The position numbers were made by a program, and so were the translations under genes. Under the pieces are notes generated by a model. It was not told the DNA's origin. It was given only the letters and a program-made list of their open reading frames with translations, and made no database searches. Source: Pseudomonadota bacterium (GTDB lineage: Bacteria > Pseudomonadota > Gammaproteobacteria > SZUA-229). From it: DNA of 9,016 nucleotides. Shown here one piece after another: positions 1 through 9,016 of this stretch (the first letter of the stretch is position 1; the number at the start of each line of letters is the position of its first letter). The DNA is taken from positions 1 to 9,016 of the forward strand of contig JADFWF010000256.1 of assembly GCA_015222965.1 (NCBI GenBank), in the 5' to 3' direction.

Positions 1-60
1 GGTTTGGTGACCAAAATGCACGCCTGCTTCAAGCATCAGACGCATAGATACGTTAGACAT
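1..60 (-). CDS. rpsB: 30S ribosomal protein S2, N-terminal fragment (cut by window edge)
   Basis: Ribosomal protein S2 is a component of the small ribosomal subunit. Read on the minus strand from base 60, the 20 visible codons give MSNVSMRLMLEAGVHFGHQT. This matches the highly conserved S2 start, where 'VSM..ML.AGVHFGHQT' is diagnostic. The gene continues beyond the left edge. The start ATG (bases 60-58) follows a GGAG Shine-Dalgarno at 71-68 with 7 bases between. The gene is divergent from map, and rpsB next to map is a common gammaproteobacterial arrangement. In E. coli S2 represses its own rpsB-tsf message through the 5' leader, and the leader here is long and structured. Identification is very secure despite the short length. 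Confidence 0.96.
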   Translation of the reverse strand, partial: MSNVSMRLMLEAGVHFGHQT

Positions 61-67
61 AGATATT

Positions 68-71
68 CTCC
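68..71 (-). promoter_or_regulatory. rpsB Shine-Dalgarno
   Basis: On the minus strand GGAG lies 7 bases before the rpsB ATG. Its two G residues (71 and 70) end the motif UAAACUGG (77-70), which is exactly complementary to CCAGUUUA at 152-145 upstream in the leader. Occupation of the site could therefore be controlled by folding. Confidence 0.75.
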
Positions 72-77
72 AGTTTA

Positions 78-98
78 GGGTTATGCCTCCATATACCC
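78..98 (-). promoter_or_regulatory. rpsB leader hairpin with GAGG loop
   Basis: On the minus strand GGGU (98-95) pairs with ACCC (81-78) and UAUG (93-90) pairs with CAUA (85-82), with one bulged A at 94. The loop is GAGG (89-86). The hairpin ends six bases before the rpsB GGAG. The loop, with the preceding G of the stem, is itself Shine-Dalgarno-like but has no start codon at useful spacing. It may be a ribosome standby site or part of an S2 operator; both are inference. Confidence 0.5.
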
Positions 99-108
99 CA
101 TGCAAAAA

Positions 109-152
109 CCAGTTAAGCCTAAATGCGGCTGACCATAAATGGTATAAACTGG
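109..152 (-). promoter_or_regulatory. rpsB leader three-way-junction element
   Basis: On the minus strand CCAGUU (152-147) pairs with AACUGG (114-109) to close a domain with two arms. One is ACCA/UGGU with loop UUUA (143-132). The other is AGCC/GGCU with a 7-base loop (130-116). The closing strand can instead pair over 8 bp with UAAACUGG at 77-70, which includes part of the rpsB Shine-Dalgarno. This looks like a two-state regulatory element. Confidence is limited because no folding or covariation test was possible. Confidence 0.5.
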
Positions 153-276
153 CACCCAATTACATGTGACGGTATATGTGCGAATTTAAATAAGATATAG
201 TTAGTCCCCAGATAACAACCCGGGCGATGACTGGCCGAAAATAGCCGCTCATCTGGACAACGATATCGCTCGTTTT

Positions 277-294
277 CGCTAAGTTTTCTTAGCG
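277..294 (-). promoter_or_regulatory. Perfect hairpin at the predicted 5' end of the rpsB transcript
   Basis: CGCTAAG (277-283) and CTTAGCG (288-294) form a perfect 7-bp stem with a 4-base loop, AAAA in the minus-strand RNA. It begins within a base or so of the predicted transcription start. It is not followed by a U-tract in either direction, so it is not a rho-independent terminator. A hairpin at the extreme 5' end is a known way to stabilise a message against 5'-dependent decay. That role here is inference. Confidence 0.55.
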
Positions 295-301
295 CGGGCG
301 C

Positions 302-344
302 TTTATACCATAACCAGCCCAAATTAACAATAATATTTTATTAT
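302..344 (-). promoter_or_regulatory. rpsB sigma-70 promoter with UP-like element
   Basis: On the minus strand the -35 is TTGTTA (330-325) and the -10 is TATAAA (307-302), separated by exactly 17 bases. Directly upstream, 344-331 is 14 consecutive A/T bases, in the place of an UP element for the RNA polymerase alpha subunit. Directly downstream, 301-296 reads GCGCCC. This is a GC-rich discriminator of the type found at ribosomal promoters under stringent (ppGpp/DksA) control. The predicted start is near G295. All elements are seen directly; the regulation is inferred from known promoters of this class. Confidence 0.75.
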
Positions 345-360
345 CCCGGCAACAGGGATA
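342..360. repeat. Perfect inverted repeat between the rpsB promoter and map
   Basis: TATCCC (342-347) and GGGATA (355-360) form a perfect 6-bp dyad around a 7-base centre. It sits just upstream of the rpsB -35 and about 36 bases before the map start, overlapping the end of the UP-like block. Neither side has a U-tract, so it is unlikely to be a terminator. It could be a protein binding site serving one or both divergent genes, or a hairpin in the map leader. No specific regulator is recognised. Confidence 0.35.
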
Positions 361-395
361 TGATTATAACTGATTGATTTAGAAGAAAAATAAGC

Positions 396-1162
396 ATGGC
401 AATTTTAATTAAAGATTCACAGGAAATAGAAAAAATGCGTATCGCCGGACGGCTTGCCGGTGAGGTCCTGCAGATGATCCGTCCACACGTAAAAACCGGC
501 ATTACCACCAATGAGCTGGATAAACTGTGCCACGACTATATCGTCGATGTTCAAGACGCTATCCCTGCCCCGCTTAATTATCACGGTTTTCCAAAATCGA
601 TCTGCACATCGGTCAACCATCAGATCTGTCACGGCATTCCCAGTGATAAAAAACTAAAGAAAGGCGACATCATCAATATCGATATCACCATCATCAAAAA
701 CGGCTATCACGGCGATACCAGCAAGATGTTTTTTGTCGGCGAGCCGCCTGTGCGTGCCAGGCGGGTTAGTCAGATCGCACATGAATGTATGAAGCGGGGT
801 ATCGAGCTGGTCAAACCAGGTGCTCATCTGGGTGATATCGGCCATGTTATCCAGCAACATGCAGAAGCCAACCATTTCTCAGTGGTACGTGAATACTGTG
901 GCCACGGCATCGGCGTCGGCTTCCATGAAGACCCGCAGGTACTGCACTACGGTAAAGCCGGTACCGGTATCGAACTGGAACCTGGCATGATATTCACCAT
1001 CGAACCGATGATCAATGCCGGCAAACGCCACGTTAAGCTACTCAATGATAACTGGACGGTGGTCACCAAAGACCACAGTGCTTCCGCGCAGTGGGAACAT
1101 ACTATCCTGGTGACCGATGCAGGCCATGAGGTTTTAACACAGTGCGAAGGCGAGGAAATCTG

Positions 1163-1163
<1 letters not shown>
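396..1163 (+). CDS. map: Type I methionine aminopeptidase
   Basis: This cytoplasmic metalloenzyme removes the initiator methionine from new proteins when the second residue is small. The 255 residues match the usual length of bacterial type Ia enzymes (E. coli 264). The full set of pita-bread-fold metal ligands is visible: D96, D107, H170 (in CGHGIG), E203 (in TIEP) and E234 (in QWEHT). The substrate-side histidines H79 and H177 are also present. The start ATG follows an AGAAGA-type ribosome binding site at 381-386. No convincing sigma-70 promoter was found upstream; the TATGAT (359-364) and TATAAC (365-370) hexamers lack good -35 partners. The stop overlaps the glnD start as TGATG. The gene is divergent from rpsB, another translation gene. 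Identification is secure. Confidence 0.97.
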
Positions 1164-5010
<3,847 letters not shown>

Positions 5011-5055
5011 GACTATTATAGGGTTGATGATGTAATACATTTACGGGGGTATGAA

Positions 5056-5571
5056 ATGAGTGATCTAGATAAACGAATTTCTGACGCTTTAGACGATGGT
5101 GCCAAATACCTGGTGATGGGAGAGATCGCCGCAAACACAGGCCTGCTCGTAAGTCCCGCGCCTCTCGAAGATACTGATTACGATATCATCGCAAACAACA
5201 TCGATCTGTCCAAAGGCTGCATGGTTAAAGTAGTCCATAGTCGCGATAAATTTGAAGGCGATATCAAAGGCTCGGATTATGATTTCCTGGTATTCGTCTA
5301 TGCACCCAGCATAATTGAAAACGGCATCATTAGACCAAAGTACGGAAGAGAGACTGACGAACACGCCGGCACGGATAAAAAACGCGGTATATATATCTTC
5401 CCAAAAGACGTTATTCGATCAGCCATCGAAGGAAAATCAGGAGCAAGCTTCGATCCGAAAGAACTAAAAACAAATGGCACGGTTGATAAAGAAAAATATA
5501 AAGAATACCGTAATGCATTCCACCTTATTACCGAACTAGTACCAAACAGCCCGCCTGACTTTAATCCTTGA
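5056..5571 (+). CDS. Unrecognised 171-residue protein, possibly PD-(D/E)XK nuclease-like fold
   Basis: I do not recognise a named family. It is a soluble, charged protein of 171 residues with no signal peptide or membrane helix. The order of elements resembles small PD-(D/E)XK endonuclease-like proteins: an N-terminal helix with E23 (MGEIAANTG), LVSPAP, an acidic strand DTDYDIIA with D43, a strand CMVKVVHS with K58, DYDFLVFVYAP (75-84), YIFPKDVI (113-120), and a C-terminal KYKEYRNAFHLI helix. In active members the lysine strand is usually E/Q-V-K; here Met56 replaces the acid or Gln, so activity is doubtful. The ATG at 5056 is favoured by GGGGG at 5045-5049; the ATG at 5051 is followed at once by AAA TGA. 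It lies 45 bases after dapE with no clear terminator or promoter between. The fold call is inference; the existence of the gene is likely. Confidence 0.6.
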   Translation: MSDLDKRISDALDDGAKYLVMGEIAANTGLLVSPAPLEDTDYDIIANNIDLSKGCMVKVVHSRDKFEGDIKGSDYDFLVFVYAPSIIENGIIRPKYGRETDEHAGTDKKRGIYIFPKDVIRSAIEGKSGASFDPKELKTNGTVDKEKYKEYRNAFHLITELVPNSPPDFNP

Positions 5572-5597
5572 ATGGTTAAGACGCTTTACTAACAAGT

Positions 5598-5627
5598 GCT
5601 GATTGAACTACACTCACTACATATAAC
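5598..5627 (+). promoter_or_regulatory. Weak candidate promoter for the membrane protein/channel pair
   Basis: The gap at 5572-5653 contains TATAAC (5622-5627), a five-of-six match to the -10 box, followed by an A-rich leader. No good -35 lies 16-18 bases upstream. TTGAAC at 5603-5608 is a good hexamer, but its 13-base spacing is too short. An activator-dependent promoter is possible. No terminator hairpin is seen in the gap. Confidence 0.2.
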
Positions 5628-5653
5628 AAAAACAATAATAGAAGAGAAAACAC

Positions 5654-6037
5654 ATGAACTCAGAAAAAGTCTTATTTAGCTTTTTCATGATCCTCGCGCT
5701 GACACTAAACTTCGGTTTTTTTATCGGCGAAATGGATGATCCCGCACATCACAATGTCTATGAGCTGTTTGCTGTAATCATCGTCAACCTGATCGCAACT
5801 ATACTGAAATTTGGTGACCGTTCACGGCTCGGACCAATGCTGCTAGCAACCAGTCTGGTTGCCCTGGTGCAGTTGATCTCAGCAGCACTGGTATGGACAT
5901 TTGTAGTACACATACAGGAAATAGAACTGACAGCAAACGCCACAGTTCTCATCGTATCGCTCAGTGGTGGTGCCGTACTTGCCAATATTATTTCGGTCAT
6001 CCTGCTGATGATTGAAACCACTATGCTGCGCCGTTAA
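5654..6037 (+). CDS. Small four-helix inner-membrane protein, DUF6394-like
   Basis: This 127-residue, very hydrophobic protein has four predicted membrane spans at about 6-25, 36-53, 62-86 and 96-121. It ends in the basic tail MLRR. The region around NFGFFIGEMDDPAHHNVYEL and the NLIATILKFGDR segment agree with what I remember of the uncharacterised DUF6394 family; this family call was not checked by search. The conserved polar stretch D28-D29-P-A-H-H between spans 1 and 2 is unusual for a simple membrane anchor and suggests a functional loop. The start ATG is preceded by GAAGAG (5641-5646). It lies 17 bases upstream of the potassium channel gene, so the two are probably co-translated. An accessory subunit or partner of the channel is a reasonable inference, with no direct proof. 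Confidence 0.75.
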   Translation: MNSEKVLFSFFMILALTLNFGFFIGEMDDPAHHNVYELFAVIIVNLIATILKFGDRSRLGPMLLATSLVALVQLISAALVWTFVVHIQEIELTANATVLIVSLSGGAVLANIISVILLMIETTMLRR

Positions 6038-6054
6038 TCCCTGAAGCAAATCAG

Positions 6055-7854
6055 ATGATGAATAACGAGGAGCCCGAAAAACAGGAGACCTCCGAGGAAG
6101 CCATCAACCCGGTGATATCGATGATTATGTCACGCATGCGTGTACCCTTGATCATCCTCATCGTAATCTATGCCATTTCCATGATGGGATTGATCCTGAT
6201 ACCGGGTATCGATGACCAGGGCAATCCATGGCACATGAGTATATTTCACGCGTTTTATTACGTAAGCTTCACTGCCACCACCATCGGTTTTGGTGAGATA
6301 CCTTACGCATTAAATGATGCGCAACGCCTATGGGTCATCTGCACCATCTACATGACGGTAATCTCCTGGTTATATGCCATCGGTAATATCCTTGGCCTGG
6401 TACAGGACCCCGTCTTCAAGAAAGCACGCAATGAAAACAAATTTAAAAACCAGGCCAGTAAAATACATGAACCCTTCTATCTTGTCTGTGGACTGGGTGA
6501 AACAGGATATGAAGTCGTTAAGGCCCTCACCAATGAACACTACCGTGTCGTCGTCATCGAAGAAGACCAGGAAAGTCTACTGGAGAATAACATCTATGAC
6601 CTGCAGGAATTCGTGCCCTGCCTGATAGCCGATGCCTCTGCACCCAAAAACCTTGAACTGGCCGGGATCAGCAGGAGTAACTGCAATGGTGTGATCGGTG
6701 CTACCGCATCCGATGAAACCAATCTCAAGATCGCTATCAGCAGCAAACTGCTGCATCCCGAAGGCAAAGTCGTCTGTCGTTCTGACCTGCTGTCTTATGA
6801 GGAAAATATGCGGTCGTTCAACACTGATTACGTGGTCAACCCCTACAATACCTTCGCAGATATCTTCTCCATGCTGCTACACACTCCATCGCTACACCTG
6901 ATCTTCGACTGGTTAACCGGGGCACCTGACTCACAGATTACAGATGAACCGTTACAACTCGATTACGGCCGCTGGATCCTCTGCAGCTACGGACGCTTCG
7001 GAAAGGCGCTATATCAAAAATTTCTTGAACACGATGTAGAAGTAACAGTACTTGAATCTAATGAAGAGGTACACGAAGGGTTCGTACGAAGTAATATCGA
7101 TCAGTCACAGGACATTGTTATTGGCACCGGAATCGATGAGAAATCGTTGAAAAAAGCCGGCATCGATACCGCTGTCGGCATCATCGCCGGTGGCGATGAT
7201 GATTCCAATAACCTCTCGACCATCATGACTGCGCGCCAGTTGAACCCGGATATATTTGTCGTAGCACGGCAAAACCTACGGGGCAATTCCGAACTCTTCA
7301 ATAAAGTTAAAGCAGACCTTGTCATGCAGCCTAGAGAGATCACTGCACGCATGATCCGTGTTTTGTTTCTAAATCCGATGTTATGTGATTTCCTGAAAAT
7401 CGCTAATAAACAGGATGATGTGTGGAGCAACGTCGTCGTCAGTCGACTCAGCGCTGTCATCGGTGAATCTAAACCGCATATCTGGACGATCGTGATAGGG
7501 CCAAAAGAGACCCCCGCTGTTTTCAAAGCTATCGCCTTCGGTCGTACAATAACCTTAGACTCATTAACGATGGACCCATTATCAAGTACCAGCAAACTCG
7601 AGTGCGTAGCCCTGCTCTTCGCCAGAAATGGTGACTACCAGATAATGCCAGATGATGAGACCGAGCTTAAAGATGGTGACCGTATCCTGTTTAGCGGCAT
7701 GCGTGAAGCCATGAACAGCATGAACTGGACATTAAACGTCATGGCCAGCCTCAACTATGTAATGAATTACGAAAATGAGCCAGAATCATATCTGCTTAAA
7801 GCATTGATGCGTAAACGATTCAAAGGTCATGAACGGAGAGGTGCCAACCGTTAG
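6055..7854 (+). CDS. Two-helix potassium channel with tandem RCK (TrkA-N) domains
   Basis: This is an inner-membrane ion channel of 599 residues. TM1 is about 30-50. A pore helix and selectivity filter follow (T75-T-I-G-F-G-E81), and TM2 is about 91-116. The first cytoplasmic TrkA-N/RCK domain starts near 141 with CGLGETG (G146, G148, G151) and has acids E169/E170 at the end of the second strand, the usual NAD(H)-ligand position. A second TrkA-N domain starts near 307, where the motif reads CSYGRFG, so the first glycine is Ser311; E334 is at its strand end. A TrkA-C-like region near 505-550 ends with ELKDGDRILFSG. Known RCK channels are gated by ions or nucleotides. The filter is GFGE rather than the common GYGD. 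The N-terminus is charged and the start uncertain: the Shine-Dalgarno is weak (TGAAG, 6042-6046), and ATG 6055 or 6058 could serve. Confidence 0.9.
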   Translation: MMNNEEPEKQETSEEAINPVISMIMSRMRVPLIILIVIYAISMMGLILIPGIDDQGNPWHMSIFHAFYYVSFTATTIGFGEIPYALNDAQRLWVICTIYMTVISWLYAIGNILGLVQDPVFKKARNENKFKNQASKIHEPFYLVCGLGETGYEVVKALTNEHYRVVVIEEDQESLLENNIYDLQEFVPCLIADASAPKNLELAGISRSNCNGVIGATASDETNLKIAISSKLLHPEGKVVCRSDLLSYEENMRSFNTDYVVNPYNTFADIFSMLLHTPSLHLIFDWLTGAPDSQITDEPLQLDYGRWILCSYGRFGKALYQKFLEHDVEVTVLESNEEVHEGFVRSNIDQSQDIVIGTGIDEKSLKKAGIDTAVGIIAGGDDDSNNLSTIMTARQLNPDIFVVARQNLRGNSELFNKVKADLVMQPREITARMIRVLFLNPMLCDFLKIANKQDDVWSNVVVSRLSAVIGESKPHIWTIVIGPKETPAVFKAIAFGRTITLDSLTMDPLSSTSKLECVALLFARNGDYQIMPDDETELKDGDRILFSGMREAMNSMNWTLNVMASLNYVMNYENEPESYLLKALMRKRFKGHERRGANR

Positions 7855-7872
7855 TTAACTCATCAGCTCAAC

Positions 7873-7901
7873 ACGACAATCATCGCACTCACTGTTATAA
7901 T
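7873..7901 (+). promoter_or_regulatory. Sigma-70 promoter for tRNA-Arg (and probably ppiB)
   Basis: A perfect -10 TATAAT lies at 7896-7901. ACGACA at 7873-7878 matches four of six -35 positions (the GACA part), with an exact 17-base spacer. The predicted start is near 7908, about 22 bases before the tRNA. It lies just after the channel stop codon, with no terminator hairpin between. Confidence 0.65.
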
Positions 7902-7929
7902 TTGCCGCAAAATATAAAACCCAGCAACT

Positions 7930-8006
<77 letters not shown>

Positions 8007-8026
8007 TTAACCAAACGAGAACTACT

Positions 8027-8524
8027 ATGTCTACAGTCACACTAGAAACCAGCCACGGCAATATCGTAATCGAACTTGATGCAGAAAAAGCACCGGCAAC
8101 AGTTAAAAATTTCTTAAGTTACGTCAACGATGGTTTTTTTGACGGTACTATTTTCCACCGCGTGATTCCAAACTTCATGATCCAGGGCGGTGGCTTCATG
8201 CCAGGCATGGTGCAGAAACGTGTTGAAGACCCGATTCAAAATGAAGCCGACAACGGCCTGGCAAATGACCGCGGCACTGTCGCGATGGCGAGAACCAATG
8301 ACCCGCATTCAGCAACTGCACAATTTTTTATCAACCATAACGACAACAGCTTTTTAAATCATACCGCACCTTCAGGCGCTGGCTGGGGCTACTGTGTTTT
8401 TGGAAAAGTTACTGATGGTATGGATGCTGTAGACGCCATAGCAGCTGTCAGCACAGGAAACGATAGTGGGCATGCAGATGTGCCTGTAGAGACAGTTACT
8501 ATCAACAAAGCCACTGCATCATAA
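8027..8524 (+). CDS. ppiB: Peptidyl-prolyl cis-trans isomerase B (cytoplasmic cyclophilin)
   Basis: Cyclophilins speed cis-trans isomerisation of proline peptide bonds during folding. The 165 residues match E. coli PpiB (164). Active-site signatures are intact: [13 protein letters not shown] (43-55) with catalytic R45, F50 and Q53; VAMART (85-90); SATAQFFI (95-102) with Q99 and F100; and the GYCVFGKV strand (121-128). There is no signal peptide, which favours the cytoplasmic B type over periplasmic PpiA. The ATG follows a weak ACGAGA ribosome binding site at 8015-8020, only 20 bases after the tRNA CCA. Processing of the tRNA 3' end would leave a very short ppiB leader. lpxH starts 19 bases after the stop, as in the ppiB-lpxH pair of other gammaproteobacteria. 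Confidence 0.96.
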   Translation: MSTVTLETSHGNIVIELDAEKAPATVKNFLSYVNDGFFDGTIFHRVIPNFMIQGGGFMPGMVQKRVEDPIQNEADNGLANDRGTVAMARTNDPHSATAQFFINHNDNSFLNHTAPSGAGWGYCVFGKVTDGMDAVDAIAAVSTGNDSGHADVPVETVTINKATAS

Positions 8525-8543
8525 TTAAGATCCTCTGATTAAT

Positions 8544-9016
8544 ATGAAAGACCTGGTATTTATTTCTGACTTGCACCTCGCACCAGAGCGCCCGCAGATC
8601 ATCGAATTATTTTTGCGTTTTGCAGATGAGGTTGCTGCTGAGGCAGATGCGCTTTATATCCTGGGGGATTTTCTTGAATACTGGCTGGGTGATGATGACC
8701 CCTCACCTGCACTAACACCCGTATTTGAGAAATTAATAGAGTTGTCTGAAAAGCACGATACCCAGGTTTTTTTCATGCATGGGAATCGTGACTTCCTGAT
8801 CGGCAATAAACTTGCTGAACGTTGCCATTTCACATTGATAAACGATGACTCGATAACGATCAGCATGCAAGACCAGGACGTTCTGTTAATGCATGGTGAC
8901 ACGCTATGCACTGATGACGTTGAATACCAGAAGTTTCGCCAGATGGTCAGATCTGAGCAATGGAAACAGGACATCTTAAGCAGAAGTCTCGAAGAGCGCA
9001 TCGCTATCGCGAAGAA
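8544..9016 (+). CDS. lpxH: UDP-2,3-diacylglucosamine diphosphatase, N-terminal part (cut by window edge)
   Basis: LpxH hydrolyses UDP-2,3-diacylglucosamine to lipid X and UMP, the fourth step of lipid A synthesis, at the inner face of the cytoplasmic membrane. The open frame from ATG 8544 runs 157 codons to the window end without a stop. The calcineurin-like metallophosphatase motifs are all present: D9 and H11 in SDLHL, D42 in GDFLEYWLGDDD, N81 in HGNRDFLIG, and H117 in LLMHGDTLCTDD. GDFLEYW and HGDTLCTDD are typical of LpxH itself. The frame is closed upstream by a TAA at 8526, so ATG 8544 is the only good start. No strong Shine-Dalgarno is visible, and translation may depend on coupling to ppiB. 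The C-terminal part, with the remaining two histidine ligands, lies outside the window. Confidence 0.95.
   Translation, partial: MKDLVFISDLHLAPERPQIIELFLRFADEVAAEADALYILGDFLEYWLGDDDPSPALTPVFEKLIELSEKHDTQVFFMHGNRDFLIGNKLAERCHFTLINDDSITISMQDQDVLLMHGDTLCTDDVEYQKFRQMVRSEQWKQDILSRSLEERIAIAK

Larger units (their letters stand above)
61..295 (-). promoter_or_regulatory. rpsB mRNA 5' leader, long and structured
   Basis: This stretch has no convincing gene. If transcription starts about 7 bases after the -10 at 302-307 (near G295 on the minus strand), the rpsB message carries a leader of about 235 nt. Seen directly in order of transcription: a perfect hairpin at 294-277; a small hairpin with 5-bp stem at 274-259; a helix pairing 256-251 with 213-208; a three-way-junction-like element at 152-109; a hairpin at 98-78; and the GGAG ribosome binding site at 71-68. 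E. coli is known to use the rpsB leader for S2 autoregulation. That this leader does the same is inference. Pairings were found by eye, not by energy calculation. Confidence 0.6.

Noticed and set aside
277..294. Hairpin as a rho-independent terminator for a transcript crossing the map-rpsB gap
   Set aside because: No U-tract follows on either strand, and it sits at the predicted start of the rpsB transcript.
119..322. Minus-strand open frame of 67 codons before rpsB
   Set aside because: It lies in the rpsB promoter and leader, its start is upstream of the predicted transcription start, and its residues resemble no family. The structured-leader reading explains the region better.
1142..1162. 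GTG start giving glnD seven extra residues
   Set aside because: The ATG at 1163 has a GAGGA site at good spacing and overlaps the map stop as TGATG, a standard coupled start.
5051..5059. Two-codon ATG AAA TGA overlapping the start of the 171-residue gene
   Set aside because: The GGGGG site is only one base from this ATG but well spaced for the ATG at 5056. It is most simply a chance start codon, not a regulatory micro-frame.
7101..7595. Minus-strand open frame (164 codons) opposite the channel gene
   Set aside because: It is a shadow of a confidently identified coding frame, with no motif and no context for a gene.

Overview
The window is housekeeping chromosome from a gammaproteobacterium. 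This is inferred from the divergent rpsB / map pair, map followed by glnD, and the tRNA-Arg–ppiB–lpxH group. All clear protein families are typical of that class, and lpxH indicates a Gram-negative lipid A maker. Nothing points to a phage, plasmid, insertion sequence or CRISPR array.

Layout. At the left edge the first 20 codons of rpsB (ribosomal protein S2) run leftwards from base 60. Bases 61-395 contain no gene. They hold a strong-looking rpsB promoter on the minus strand (UP-like AT block, -35, 17-bp spacer, -10, GC-rich discriminator). A predicted leader of about 235 nt follows, with several hairpins and two competing partners for one strand, one of which includes the S2 ribosome binding site. 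Rightwards from base 396 come map (methionine aminopeptidase), glnD (PII uridylyltransferase, overlapping map by one base) and dapE (succinyl-diaminopimelate desuccinylase, 23 bases later). Next is a small soluble protein of unknown function with a PD-(D/E)XK-nuclease-like layout, then a four-helix membrane protein resembling the DUF6394 family. That gene lies 17 bases before a 599-residue two-helix potassium channel with tandem RCK/TrkA-N domains. After a good promoter come tRNA-Arg(CCT), ppiB (cytoplasmic cyclophilin) and the start of lpxH (lipid A pathway), which runs off the right edge.

How they work together. rpsB and map are both linked to translation: S2 builds the small subunit and Map trims N-terminal methionine. 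glnD senses glutamine and sets the PII nitrogen signal. dapE supplies diaminopimelate for peptidoglycan and lysine. The small membrane protein and the K+ channel look like a two-gene unit, possibly channel plus accessory subunit. The last group joins a tRNA, a protein-folding enzyme and an outer-membrane lipid enzyme on what may be one transcript.

The most interesting non-coding signal is the rpsB leader: an 8-bp pairing that would bury the Shine-Dalgarno competes with a 6-bp local pairing that leaves it free. The most interesting coding signals are the unrecognised 171-residue protein and the membrane protein/channel pair. No rho-independent terminator with a proper U-tract was seen anywhere in the window.
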